Shown here: piece by piece, positions 1 to 7,183 of the stretch | Position numbering within the stretch: the first letter of the stretch is position 1 | Layout: every line of letters begins with the position of its first letter | Source: Dyadobacter psychrotolerans | GTDB taxonomy: Bacteria; Bacteroidota; Bacteroidia; Cytophagales; Spirosomataceae | Length of the DNA: 64,000 nt | Direction of reading: 5' to 3' | Assembly: GCF_004349265.1 (NCBI RefSeq) | Contig: NZ_SMFL01000003.1 | Span: forward strand, 558,001-622,000 | Notes under the pieces: generated by a model | What the model saw: the letters and a program-made list of their open reading frames with translations, nothing else | What the model was told of the DNA's origin: nothing | The model's database searches: none | Position numbers and translations under genes: made by a program

Positions 1-43
1 AAGGTAATAAAAACAGAAGTGCCAGTAATTGTTTCCGCATCAT
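1..43 (-). CDS. Start of an exported protein (partial)
   Basis: On the minus strand two adjacent in-frame ATG codons (at 43 and 40) open a reading frame that runs off the left edge. The visible residues, MMRKQLLALLFLLP, are a basic N-terminus followed by a hydrophobic run, as at the start of a Sec signal peptide. A TATTTTTG element lies about 20 bases upstream, which supports a real gene start. Nothing can be said about function from 14 residues. Confidence 0.5.
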   Translation of the reverse strand, partial: MMRKQLLALLFLLP

Positions 44-64
44 AGGTTTTTAAAGTTATAAGGG

Positions 65-72
65 CAAAAATA
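65..72 (-). promoter_or_regulatory. Possible -7 element for the left-edge gene
   Basis: Read on the minus strand this is TATTTTTG, a match to the Bacteroidota -7 consensus TAnnTTTG, 21 bases before the start codon at 43. No good -33 TTTG is seen at 19-21 bases upstream, so the call is weak. Confidence 0.3.
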
Positions 73-121
73 CGGAAAGATTGGTTGGGGATTGGGGTGG
101 TTTGAAATTTTGAGGTTGAGG

Positions 122-153
122 TTTGGGAAAAGCTCAAAATAGTAGTAAATTTG
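122..153 (+). promoter_or_regulatory. Promoter of hicAB
   Basis: TTTG at 122-125 is followed after exactly 20 bases by TAAATTTG at 146-153, a full match to the Bacteroidota sigma-ABfr promoter pattern. It lies about 40 bases before the hicA start codon and would drive hicA-hicB. Confidence 0.55.
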
Positions 154-157
154 CTAC
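142..157 (+). promoter_or_regulatory. Operator-like palindrome over the hicAB promoter
   Basis: GTAGTAAATTTGCTAC is a 16-base dyad with one mismatched pair, centred on the -7 element of the hicAB promoter. HicB antitoxins with DNA-binding C-termini commonly autorepress their operon, so this is the natural candidate binding site. That HicB binds here is an inference. Confidence 0.4.
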
Positions 158-194
158 CTTTAATACTTCATGAAATCAGAAACACACATGCTAT

Positions 195-362
195 ATGAAG
201 TCATCAGAATTCCACCGGCTGGTGAGAAAAAACGGTTGGTTGCATATCCGTACGGAAGGCAGCCACTACATCTACGAAAAACAAAGCAGACGTTATCCAG
301 TGCCTTTCCATGGGGCCAAAGAAGTTCCGACGGGCCTGCAAAAGAAAATGAAGTTAAAGTGA
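195..362 (+). CDS. hicA: HicA-like mRNA interferase toxin
   Basis: A 55-residue protein starting MKSSEFHRLVRKNGW with the core GSHYIY and the tail KEVPTGLQKKMKLK. This is the HicA layout (double-stranded RNA-binding-like fold): a short N-terminal helix, the catalytic histidine in a G-S-H motif near residue 23, and a GT/PTG-Lxx-I/M-K ending. HicA toxins cleave mRNA and are neutralised by HicB. The stop is 30 bases before hicB, on the same strand. The frame is overlapped by a longer frame from 170 that has no recognisable protein content; the HicA frame fits the family in length, motif and partner. Start chosen at the ATG at 195, since a methionine followed by KSSE matches family starts. Confidence 0.85.
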   Translation: MKSSEFHRLVRKNGWLHIRTEGSHYIYEKQSRRYPVPFHGAKEVPTGLQKKMKLK

Positions 363-392
363 CACTCAACAAAAATCAACAAACTGGCAACG

Positions 393-791
393 ATGAAAAA
401 GATAAAAATCATTATCGAAAAAGGCGCAGATCTGTATGCTGCTTACGCAGAAAACGTTGAAGGCATATATGGAGCCGGAGAAACGGTTAATGACGCAAAA
501 CAATCCGTTGTGGATGCCATTCAACTTCTGAAAAAGCACAATAACGAAGAACATGTTCCAAGTGTTTTGAAGGGAGAATTTGAATTGGTTTGGAAATTTG
601 ATACCGTAAGCCTTCTTAACTACTACAAAGGGGTTTTTACAAATTCAGCATTGGAACGTATTACCGGCATCAATCAAAAACAAATGCAGCACTATGCATC
701 CGGCCTAAAAAAACCAAGAGCCTTACAAGCCAAAAAAATTGAAACTGCGCTGCACAAGCTGGGGAAGGAATTGTTGGCTGTGGAGTTGTAG
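393..791 (+). CDS. hicB: HicB-like antitoxin with C-terminal DNA-binding domain
   Basis: This 132-residue protein should neutralise the HicA toxin encoded just upstream. Residues 1-60 (MKKIKIIIEKGADLYAAYAE, then GIYGAGETVNDAKQSVVDAI) form the partly degenerate RNase H-like HicB domain, with the usual G-x-G-x-T-x-x-D/E-A motif. Residues 80-125 form a helix-turn-helix (ALERITGINQKQMQHYASG, then KPRALQAKKIETALHKLG) of the Xre type found in the longer HicB proteins. That domain probably binds the palindrome at the shared promoter. Order is toxin first, antitoxin second, which is the classic hicAB order. Family call is firm; activity is inferred. Confidence 0.85.
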   Translation: MKKIKIIIEKGADLYAAYAENVEGIYGAGETVNDAKQSVVDAIQLLKKHNNEEHVPSVLKGEFELVWKFDTVSLLNYYKGVFTNSALERITGINQKQMQHYASGLKKPRALQAKKIETALHKLGKELLAVEL

Positions 792-897
792 GGTTTTGGG
801 TTGAATGGGTCAAACTAGATTGCCTAAGCACAAAAAAGTTTTGTGAAGACACAGAACTCGGTTGAGCAATATTTGCCTGTGATTTTACAGTTACATC

Positions 898-1038
898 TCA
901 AATGTCGTTAACGTTGTGGTCTTGCCATATTTGACTAGCAATTTGAGCAGATACTTGACTTTTTTGAAAAAATCCCATCAGAATCAATAAAATTATAAAG
1001 TTTCTTATCGTAAAAAGGAATCTTCTTTTTGACTGCAT
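898..1038 (-). pseudogene. Truncated secreted-protein remnant
   Basis: A 46-residue frame begins MQSKRRFLFTIRNFIILLIL and continues to a VSAQ signal-peptidase site, then IASQIWQDHNVNDI and a TGA stop. The signal peptide is convincing. The mature part resembles the first strand of small Bacteroidota secreted domains that carry a W-x-[DE]-H-N motif, but that resemblance is from memory. The frame is open again after the stop for a while with no similarity to anything I know. It may be the 5' stub of a decayed gene or a real micro-protein. It lies convergent with hicAB. Confidence 0.4.
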
Positions 1039-1185
1039 GGATATGATAATAATTTCTCCGACAAAATCTTATTTAATCGTATGTAAAATAGAAGCATTCA
1101 ATTACTTATTGATTTAGCATATGGTCTGAGTCCATTCGGAAGCACAAAACCACACTACGCTTACCAATCGTCTCAAATCCCCTAC

Positions 1186-1458
1186 TCATTGATAAGCCAC
1201 AGCCTTAATAAGCCGGATGTTATTATATTCCTCAATGAGAATAATATTTTCCTTAGGAATAATCCCCCGTTTGATCCAGTTGGTGACTACCTGTGTGCTT
1301 TTTATATCAAAACGTTTGCAGTATTCCTTGATGGTGATCCAGTCGTTTAGTTTGTATTTTTCACCGTCTTTGGAAAGATAAGCTCCTGCTTCTGTCAATA
1401 ATGCTCTGGATTCATTTAGTAATTCTTCCAGTTCAATTTGTTTTGTTTTGGTTTCCAT
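1186..1458 (-). CDS. Small helix-turn-helix protein
   Basis: A 90-residue protein. Residues 1-30 (ELEELLNESRALLTEAGAYL) look helical; residues 36-75 (LNDWITIKEYCKRFDIKSTQ, then VVTNWIKRGIIP) look like a winged helix-turn-helix of the MerR/excisionase type, in which a tryptophan and a GxIP turn precede the wing. It is the second gene of a minus-strand operon, 15 bases after the 51-residue protein. A DNA-binding role is inferred; it could be a local regulator or an excisionase-like factor left from a mobile element near tRNA-Glu. No catalytic motif is present. Confidence 0.6.
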   Translation of the reverse strand: METKTKQIELEELLNESRALLTEAGAYLSKDGEKYKLNDWITIKEYCKRFDIKSTQVVTNWIKRGIIPKENIILIEEYNNIRLIKAVAYQ

Positions 1459-1473
1459 AGCTGAACGGGTTAA

Positions 1474-1629
1474 TCAGTTCTTTTTATTTTCCAAATCATT
1501 CAACACCTGTATTAACTTGGACATCACGTCCAGTACATCATCAATTTCTTTTTGAGACATGTTCGTTTGGTTGTCTCTCAAATACTGCCGTAATGCGGCA
1601 ATGCGCATCCTGATATCAAAAGTGTTCAT
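1474..1629 (-). CDS. Hypothetical 51-residue protein
   Basis: Short helical, charged protein beginning MNTFDIRMRIAALRQYLRDN and ending LNDLENKKN. It has no signal peptide or membrane segment and I do not recognise the family. It is the first gene of a two-gene operon with the helix-turn-helix protein; the spacing of 15 bases supports translation as a unit. A perfect inverted repeat lies 32 bases upstream of its ATG. The regular heptad-like leucines and the pairing with a DNA-binding protein would fit a partner or co-regulator, but this is a guess. Confidence 0.55.
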   Translation of the reverse strand: MNTFDIRMRIAALRQYLRDNQTNMSQKEIDDVLDVMSKLIQVLNDLENKKN

Positions 1630-1660
1630 GATGAAGTGTGTTGTAACAGTAAGGTAAAAA

Positions 1661-1679
1661 TTGTTTCGTTACGAAACAA
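1661..1679. promoter_or_regulatory. Perfect palindrome upstream of the HTH operon
   Basis: TTGTTTCG-TTA-CGAAACAA is a perfect 8-base inverted repeat with a 3-base centre, 32 bases before the start of the two-gene operon that encodes a helix-turn-helix protein. Its size and position fit an operator for autoregulation. Confidence 0.45.
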
Positions 1680-1700
1680 ATCTAAACCCCTGAACAACAA

Positions 1701-1717
1701 AAAAGCCCGCTAAGGGC
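1701..1717 (-). terminator. Weak terminator-like hairpin
   Basis: On the minus strand GCCC-TTAGC-GGGC is followed by six T residues. The stem is only four pairs. It could be a second terminator behind tRNA-Glu. Confidence 0.3.
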
Positions 1718-1910
1718 GAGCTCATTGGCATTTATTTCATCAAAGTTAGTTAACACTAACTAACACGGTTTAGTGACCCGCAATGGAATTGCCATCGGGG
1801 CACCAGCTGCGCCCAGACAAGCGCGATATGAGACCTGTTTCAACCTATTTCTACCCCCCAAGAATCTGACTTGATCCCAAAATTCCCGGCAAAAACAGAA
1901 AGCAAGGGCA

Positions 1911-1940
1911 AAAAAAAATCGCTCTGAATCAGAGCGATTT
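1911..1940 (-). terminator. Terminator of tRNA-Glu
   Basis: A perfect 12-base inverted repeat (AAATCGCTCTGA and its complement around one base) lies 31 bases past the tRNA 3' end. On the minus strand it is followed by an uninterrupted T run, so it is a strong intrinsic terminator for the tRNA. Confidence 0.75.
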
Positions 1941-1971
1941 AAAAAGTGTTGAACGATGCATACTAGCAACT

Positions 1972-2046
1972 TGGTGACCCATAGGGGAATCGAACCCCTG
2001 TTTCAACCGTGAAAGGGTCGTGTCCTAACCGCTAGACGAATGGGCC
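1972..2046 (-). tRNA. tRNA-Glu (anticodon TTC)
   Basis: The minus strand reads GGCCCAT at the 5' end, pairing with ATGGGTC at the 3' end (one G-U pair). The anticodon loop CCTTTCACG carries TTC, and the T-arm has the invariant GGTTCGATTCC. CCA is encoded at 1972-1974 after discriminator A. All cloverleaf parts are present. An intrinsic terminator follows. Confidence 0.95.
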
Positions 2047-2302
2047 GACTGGTCTCCTACTTCGCTGCTTTTTTAGCACTTTCTTTCACTTTTTCGTTCC
2101 CGTTTCCGTTAACGTGGTGCAAATATGCAGGACTGATTTTTAATATCCAAATATCAATAGAAAATAAAATAAATATATTTTACAATAAACTCACTTCCAG
2201 AATATTAAAAACAAAAATTATTTTTCACTTATTGTCATGATGCTAAATTCGGTGATATTTCTAATTTTGGATATACTATTTTCAATTTCACTCCGGCTCT
2301 CT

Positions 2303-4792
2303 ATGACCAAATATCTTTCCTGTCTGCTTTTTCTGTTTTTATTCCAATTTGCCCACGCACAAAGTCAATCTCCAGACCAGTTTCTGGGTTACCCGCTTGG
2401 CACCAAATTTACTTATCACCATCAGATTGTCGGCTATATCCGCGCGCTGGAAAAACAAAATCCTGACCGCGTTAAAATCATACAGTACGGCACCACCAAC
2501 GAAGGCCGTCCGCTGATCACCGCTTTTATCTCTTCTGCTGAAAACATCAGCCGCCTCGAATCCATCCGTACCAATCACCTTAAGAGCATTAAGATGCTGG
2601 AAGGAAAACCCGACGGCACTGTCCCTCCTATCGTGTGGCTGAGCTACAACGTACACGGGAACGAGGCAGTTTCTGCAAACAGCAGCATGAAGGTTGCCTA
2701 TGAGTTGCTAAACAAAGACAACGCACTTACACAGGGAATCCTGAAAAATACAGTGGTGATCATCGATCCATGCGAAAATCCGGATGGCTACGACCGCTAT
2801 ACGCAATGGTACAACCGCTACCAGAACGCAACGCCGGACGTGACAACCTATGCGCTCGAACACGACGAACCATGGCCGGGCGGCAGGTTCAACCATTATC
2901 TTTTCGATCTGAACCGCGACTGGGCTTGGCAAACCCAAAAAGAAACAAAGGCGAGAATTGCACTTTATAACCAGTGGATGCCGCATCTTCATGCAGATTT
3001 CCATGAAATGGGCGCCAACCGCAGTTATTATTTCCCTCCTGCGGCCAAACCTTTTCACAAGGACATCACAGCCTGGCAGCGCGAGTTCAATGAGCTGGTT
3101 GGCGAAAATTGCCGCCGGTATTTTGACAAAAACAACTGGGCATATTTCACACGTTACAACTACGATTTGTTTTACCCAAGTTACGGTGACACATGGCCAA
3201 CATTTAACGGCGCCATCGGGATTACCTACGAACAGGCAGGCGGCGGACAGTCAGGCCTCGCGATTGACCGTAAAAGAGAAAAAGATACGCTCACGCTCGT
3301 AAGCCGTATTGACCACCACTACGCGACCAGTTTGGCTACTTTGGAATCTGTTGCATCGCGTCAGGAACGTATTATCAAGGAATTTATCAGGTTTCACGAA
3401 GATGCGGCGACAAATCCGGCCGGAACTTTTAAAACTTATGTCGTTAAAACAAAAGGCAACGAAGAACGCGTGCGGGCATTCACGGAATGGCTTTCCAATC
3501 AGGGATTTCAGTACGGGCAGGCGGGCAAAAGTTTGGCGACGAAAGGAACCGAACTCACCACGCTTTCGGATCAATCGGTTAAGATTGAAAGCAATGATTT
3601 ATTGATCAGCGCTTATCAGCCAAAATCAAACCTGATTAAAGTATTGTTTGAAACCAAACCCGTTCTGGAAGATTCTGTTACTTATGACCTTACAAGCTGG
3701 GGAGTTTCTTATTTGTTTGGTTTGAAGGCTTATGGGCTTAAAGAAAAACTGACTTCTGTTGCTTATCAACCGACAGCAATTGAAAACAAAATTCCTGATG
3801 CAACGCCCTACGCTTATCTGGCCCGCTGGTCGGATGTGGAAGATGTGGTCTTTCTTTCTGAACTTTTGAAAAGAAATATGCTGGTAAGAAGTTCAAATGT
3901 TCCTTTTGAAATGGAAAAGATGAATTTCGACGCTGGTACGCTTGTGATCACAAAAAAGGGAAATAACGAAAAAGACTTTGATACAGTCGTCACTGCGCTG
4001 GCGACCAAACATCACGTGCAGCTGATTCCGGTAAAAACGGGTTTTGTAACCACCGGCCAGGATTTTGGTTCTGAGTTTGTTCCTGTGCTTAAATCTCCAA
4101 AAATCGTGACAGTTGGCGGACCAGGCGTATCGGCTACCTCATTTGGTTCGGTCTGGCATTATTTCGAACAGCAGATCAACTACCCGATGACGGTGGTGGA
4201 TCCATCCAGACTAGCCAGTTTGCCCTGGGCAGAAATTGATGTTCTGATTCTGCCAGACGGAAGATATTCCGGTATTCTTTCCGACAAAGTTCTGGATCAG
4301 CTTCAGGCTTGGGTGCGTAACGGAGGAAAAATCATAGCAATGGAAAAGTCAACGGAATCCTTTGCCGGAAAATCTGGCTTTGGACTCACCAAAAAGAACA
4401 CTGACAAAGGTAAAGAAGGTGATGTTTTCAAAAAATATGGTGACCAGGAACGCGTCGAAACCAGCGATTCTTCACCGGGAAGTATGTACAATGTGACGTT
4501 CGACAGAACGCATCCAATCTCCTTCGGACTTAAACCAGAATACTATATGCTCGTAAGAGATGCCTATGACACGGAATACCTCAAAGAAGGATGGAATGTT
4601 GGCTACCTTACCGAAAAGGCTTATATGGCAGGTTTTGTTGGTCAGAAAATGACCGGAAAATTAAAAAACACACTGATTATGGGCGTTCAGCCAATTGGCC
4701 GCGGTTCAGTGGTATACATGATGGACGATCCGTTATTCCGCGGAATGCTTTATGACGGGAAAATTTTATTCTCAAACGCAGTCTTTAGATAG
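2303..4792 (+). CDS. Secreted M14-family zinc carboxypeptidase
   Basis: Predicted exported metallopeptidase of about 829 residues. The frame is open from 2237, but the ATG at 2303 begins a clean signal peptide (MTKYLSCLLFLFLFQFAHAQ), so that start is chosen. Zinc ligands are visible as HGNE (residues 118-121) and the histidine of DFHEMG (about 234); NPDG (about 159) belongs to the substrate site, and the catalytic glutamate is probably in ITYEQAGG (about 310). From roughly residue 600 the protein has a Rossmann-like glutamine-amidotransferase-type domain (VDVLILPDGRY, VRNGGKIIAME), a fusion common in Bacteroidota M14 peptidases. The likely role is processing of peptides outside the inner membrane. 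It stands alone downstream of tRNA-Glu on the opposite strand. Confidence 0.9.
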   Translation: MTKYLSCLLFLFLFQFAHAQSQSPDQFLGYPLGTKFTYHHQIVGYIRALEKQNPDRVKIIQYGTTNEGRPLITAFISSAENISRLESIRTNHLKSIKMLEGKPDGTVPPIVWLSYNVHGNEAVSANSSMKVAYELLNKDNALTQGILKNTVVIIDPCENPDGYDRYTQWYNRYQNATPDVTTYALEHDEPWPGGRFNHYLFDLNRDWAWQTQKETKARIALYNQWMPHLHADFHEMGANRSYYFPPAAKPFHKDITAWQREFNELVGENCRRYFDKNNWAYFTRYNYDLFYPSYGDTWPTFNGAIGITYEQAGGGQSGLAIDRKREKDTLTLVSRIDHHYATSLATLESVASRQERIIKEFIRFHEDAATNPAGTFKTYVVKTKGNEERVRAFTEWLSNQGFQYGQAGKSLATKGTELTTLSDQSVKIESNDLLISAYQPKSNLIKVLFETKPVLEDSVTYDLTSWGVSYLFGLKAYGLKEKLTSVAYQPTAIENKIPDATPYAYLARWSDVEDVVFLSELLKRNMLVRSSNVPFEMEKMNFDAGTLVITKKGNNEKDFDTVVTALATKHHVQLIPVKTGFVTTGQDFGSEFVPVLKSPKIVTVGGPGVSATSFGSVWHYFEQQINYPMTVVDPSRLASLPWAEIDVLILPDGRYSGILSDKVLDQLQAWVRNGGKIIAMEKSTESFAGKSGFGLTKKNTDKGKEGDVFKKYGDQERVETSDSSPGSMYNVTFDRTHPISFGLKPEYYMLVRDAYDTEYLKEGWNVGYLTEKAYMAGFVGQKMTGKLKNTLIMGVQPIGRGSVVYMMDDPLFRGMLYDGKILFSNAVFR

Positions 4793-4816
4793 TCAATTAA
4801 TGGTGATCCGGTGTTT

Positions 4817-5233
4817 TCAGATAAAATACCGGATTGCCATTTCATAACCCTTCATTCCCAATCCACAGATCATTCCCTTGCAGCGATCGGTAAGATAACT
4901 GTGATGACGATATACTTCCCGTGCATGGATATTTGAAATGTGAACTTCCACGGCCGGTGTGGTTACCGCAGACAATGCGTCGGCCAGTGCAATGGATGTA
5001 TGCGAGTAACCACCGGCGTTAATGATAATCCCATCAAAAGAAAAACCGGTTTCATGAATTTTATCAATCATCGCACCTTCATGGTTTGATTGGAAATAAT
5101 GGAGCTCTGTATCCGGAAACAGGTTTTTAAGTTCTTCAAAATAATCTTCAAACGACTGGTTTCCATAAACCCCGGGCTCCCGTTTTCCCAAAAGATTCAA
5201 ATTCGGACCGTTCAGTATTAATATTTTTTTCAT
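4817..5233 (-). CDS. aroQ: 3-dehydroquinate dehydratase, type II
   Basis: Converts 3-dehydroquinate to 3-dehydroshikimate in the shikimate pathway; the type II enzyme is a cytoplasmic dodecamer. The 138 residues match family length. It opens with KKILILNGPNLNLLGKREP, the type II signature, with the catalytic tyrosine in VYGNQ (Tyr23) and Arg18. The active-site INAGGYSHTS and VEVHISNIHAREVYRHHSYL segments are intact. It is convergent with the M14 peptidase and divergent from xerD, so it is probably monocistronic. Confidence 0.97.
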   Translation of the reverse strand: MKKILILNGPNLNLLGKREPGVYGNQSFEDYFEELKNLFPDTELHYFQSNHEGAMIDKIHETGFSFDGIIINAGGYSHTSIALADALSAVTTPAVEVHISNIHAREVYRHHSYLTDRCKGMICGLGMKGYEMAIRYFI

Positions 5234-5373
5234 GTTTGTTAGCGATTAGCAATTGGCTATGAGCCATAAGCTGCATTTTGTAAATCTACACGCTTTTTTG
5301 ATGTCATTCTTTGACTTTTAGTCTCTAATATTGCATTCGGTCATTCACTCACTGAATCATTCCTAATTGATCC

Positions 5374-6270
5374 ATGTGGCAAAGCTACATCAAACATTTT
5401 AAAAATTATCTCCGGCTGGAAAGGTCCTTTTCCGACAATTCCGTTCAAGCTTACGTGCGGGATGTTGAAAAACTGGCAGAATATCTGGAACTGGCCGGTT
5501 TTAGTGTAACCCCCAAAGATATTAAGGAAGATCATTTGCTGGGCTTTTTAAAATACATTGCTGAACTTGGACTTGCCGCACATTCTCAGGCACGCATGCT
5601 TTCGGGAATAAAAGCTTTTTACAAATATCTGATTCTCGAAAATGAAATTCAGGAAGATCCAACCGAGCTAATCGGCGCGCCACGTTTACCCAGAAAACTT
5701 CCTGATGTTTTGTCTTACGAAGATATTGAACAGATTATTGCCGCAATCGATCACTCAACGCCGGAGGGAACCAGAAACAGGGCGATCATTGAAGTTTTGT
5801 ACAGCTCCGGTCTGCGGGTTTCCGAACTGATAAATCTACAGCTTACCAACTGTCATTTTGATATCGGTTTTTTAAGAGTTCTGGGAAAAGGAGACAAGGT
5901 CCGACTGGTACCAATTGGCCGGGAAGCAATTAAGTATACCGAATTATACCTTGAACATGTCAGAAAAGAAATGACTGTTCAGAAGGAAAGCGAGGACATT
6001 GTTTTTTTGAACCGGCGCGGCAAACAGCTCTCCCGTGTGATGATTTTTCTGATCATAAAAGATTGCACAGAAAAGGCCGGCATCCACAAAAATGTAAGTC
6101 CGCATACCTTCCGGCATTCTTTTGCAACACACCTGATCGAAGGCGGCGCAAGTCTCAGAGCCGTCCAGGAAATGCTTGGCCATGAGTCGATTACTACCAC
6201 AGAAATTTACACCCACCTCGACCGCGATTACCTGAGGCAGGTCATCACAGAATTTCACCCAAGAGGCTGA
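5374..6270 (+). CDS. xerD: Tyrosine recombinase XerD/XerC type
   Basis: This is the chromosome dimer resolution recombinase type, 298 residues, with the N-terminal SAM-like core-binding domain (residues 1-90) and the C-terminal catalytic domain. The full catalytic set is visible: Arg148 (SGLRVSEL), Lys172 region (GKGDKVR), His244 and Arg247 (HTFRHSFATHL), His270 (LGHESITTT) and nucleophile Tyr279 (EIYTHLD). Length and motifs favour the housekeeping Xer family over a phage integrase. It is not next to any mobile-element gene, and the closest tRNA is 3 kb away. Bacteroidota usually carry one or more Xer paralogues, so the XerD versus XerC label is not certain. Confidence 0.9.
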   Translation: MWQSYIKHFKNYLRLERSFSDNSVQAYVRDVEKLAEYLELAGFSVTPKDIKEDHLLGFLKYIAELGLAAHSQARMLSGIKAFYKYLILENEIQEDPTELIGAPRLPRKLPDVLSYEDIEQIIAAIDHSTPEGTRNRAIIEVLYSSGLRVSELINLQLTNCHFDIGFLRVLGKGDKVRLVPIGREAIKYTELYLEHVRKEMTVQKESEDIVFLNRRGKQLSRVMIFLIIKDCTEKAGIHKNVSPHTFRHSFATHLIEGGASLRAVQEMLGHESITTTEIYTHLDRDYLRQVITEFHPRG

Positions 6271-6273
6271 AAA

Positions 6274-6477
6274 CTATTTAGCTTCTTCCAGCAAAGAATC
6301 CAGTTTTAGAGAATCCGAATCCGGCAAAGCACCGGGCAGCGCACGATTCAATTGCTTTGGTCTATTCCATGGAGCTGTCGTCCGGCTCGACATGTCATAG
6401 GAAATGTAGGCGAAAAGTGCTACAAACAGGATGAATACAACGATGAAAATGTAACGGTTTTTATTGGGCTTGTCCAT
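6274..6477 (-). CDS. Small single-span membrane protein
   Basis: A 67-residue protein with a short cytoplasmic N-terminus (MDKPNKNRY), one transmembrane helix (residues 10-28, IFIVVFILFVALFAYISYD) and a polar tail rich in D, S and L. The family is not recognised. It follows the SixA-like phosphatase gene by four bases, so the two are very likely co-transcribed and perhaps translationally coupled. It overlaps nothing and ends four bases from the xerD stop, convergent. Confidence 0.75.
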   Translation of the reverse strand: MDKPNKNRYIFIVVFILFVALFAYISYDMSSRTTAPWNRPKQLNRALPGALPDSDSLKLDSLLEEAK

Positions 6478-6481
6478 TTGT

Positions 6482-6988
6482 TTAACTGGCCTCTTTAACT
6501 TCTTTTGGCGTGATGTAGGAGATAAACGTAGCGGTTTTGGCAGAAATTTCTTCCCATTTCAAATCTTCAAATTCAAGAATAACCATACCCGCCTTTTTCA
6601 TAGATCCGATATTTTTACCAGAAAGGTATTCTCCGAAATAAGAAATATCTGGATTGTGACCGAACAGGATCAGTTTCTCCGTGTTTTCCGCCGTTCTATT
6701 AACAGCGCTCAGATAAGCTTTGGGGCCTCCGTCATAAATATCACTTACAAGTTCAATTTCAGAAATATCCAGATGAAACTGGTCCGCAACGATTTCGGCA
6801 GTTTTATAAGCACGGGAAGCCGGGCTGGTGACAAAATGATCGGGTTTTATATTTTTTTCAACCAGCCACCTGCCCATAATCGCAGATTCCGAAAGTCCTT
6901 TACTTACAAGTTCTCTGTCAAAATCTTTTACCCGGAAACTATGGTCTTCGGCGGTTGCATGGCGAACCAGAATGAGCGTCTTTTTCAT
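6482..6988 (-). CDS. SixA-like histidine phosphatase
   Basis: A 168-residue member of the histidine phosphatase (phosphoglycerate mutase-like) superfamily, most similar in layout to the phosphohistidine phosphatase SixA. The catalytic RHA motif is LVRHATAED (His10), followed by SPASRAYKTAE (Arg59) and the second histidine in LFGHNPD (His111). The substrate is unknown; SixA removes phosphate from histidine residues of phosphotransfer proteins in enterobacteria, but this role has not been shown for Bacteroidota homologues. It is first in a two-gene operon with a small membrane protein. Confidence 0.88.
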   Translation of the reverse strand: MKKTLILVRHATAEDHSFRVKDFDRELVSKGLSESAIMGRWLVEKNIKPDHFVTSPASRAYKTAEIVADQFHLDISEIELVSDIYDGGPKAYLSAVNRTAENTEKLILFGHNPDISYFGEYLSGKNIGSMKKAGMVILEFEDLKWEEISAKTATFISYITPKEVKEAS

Positions 6989-7134
6989 CTTAAATTATTT
7001 CCTGAAACTAAAAATCAGGATGGGTTAGGGATAAAAATCAAAACACAAATATACTTGAAAAGATATATGACCACTTAATACTCTGAAAATACCTTTTGAC
7101 AATATTTATAGACCTAATTGGGACAATAAATACT

Positions 7135-7142
7135 TAATTTTG
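7135..7142 (+). promoter_or_regulatory. Possible -7 element for sppA
   Basis: TAATTTTG matches TAnnTTTG and lies 42 bases before the sppA start codon. No -33 TTTG at the right distance was found. Confidence 0.35.
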
Positions 7143-7183
7143 TTGACAGGTAATCACAGAACCAGCTAAGATTTACACAACTT

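Larger units (their letters stand above)
1630..1971. other. Gene-free stretch beside tRNA-Glu
   Basis: No convincing gene is seen here. It holds the palindrome at 1661-1679, a weak terminator-like hairpin at 1701-1717, the tRNA terminator at 1911-1940, and two short blocks (1773-1779 and 1834-1845) identical to parts of the 3' half of tRNA-Glu. The frame at 1760-1969 on the minus strand has no protein-like features. Confidence 0.5.

Noticed and set aside
170-460. A 96-codon frame on the plus strand
   Set aside because: It has no protein-like features, overlaps both hicA and the start of hicB, and the overlapping frame at 195-362 encodes a clear HicA.
1760-1969. A 69-codon minus-strand frame next to tRNA-Glu
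   Set aside because: It runs through the tRNA terminator and its translation has no protein-like pattern.
2237-2302. Longer N-terminus of the M14 peptidase
   Set aside because: The extra 22 residues add a second hydrophobic stretch before a normal signal peptide that starts at 2303.
5374-6270. Recombinase as part of a mobile element
   Set aside because: All motifs and length fit a housekeeping Xer protein, and no att repeats or element genes flank it.
6464-7078. A 204-codon frame on the plus strand
   Set aside because: It is the antisense of the SixA-like gene, which has intact catalytic motifs on the other strand.
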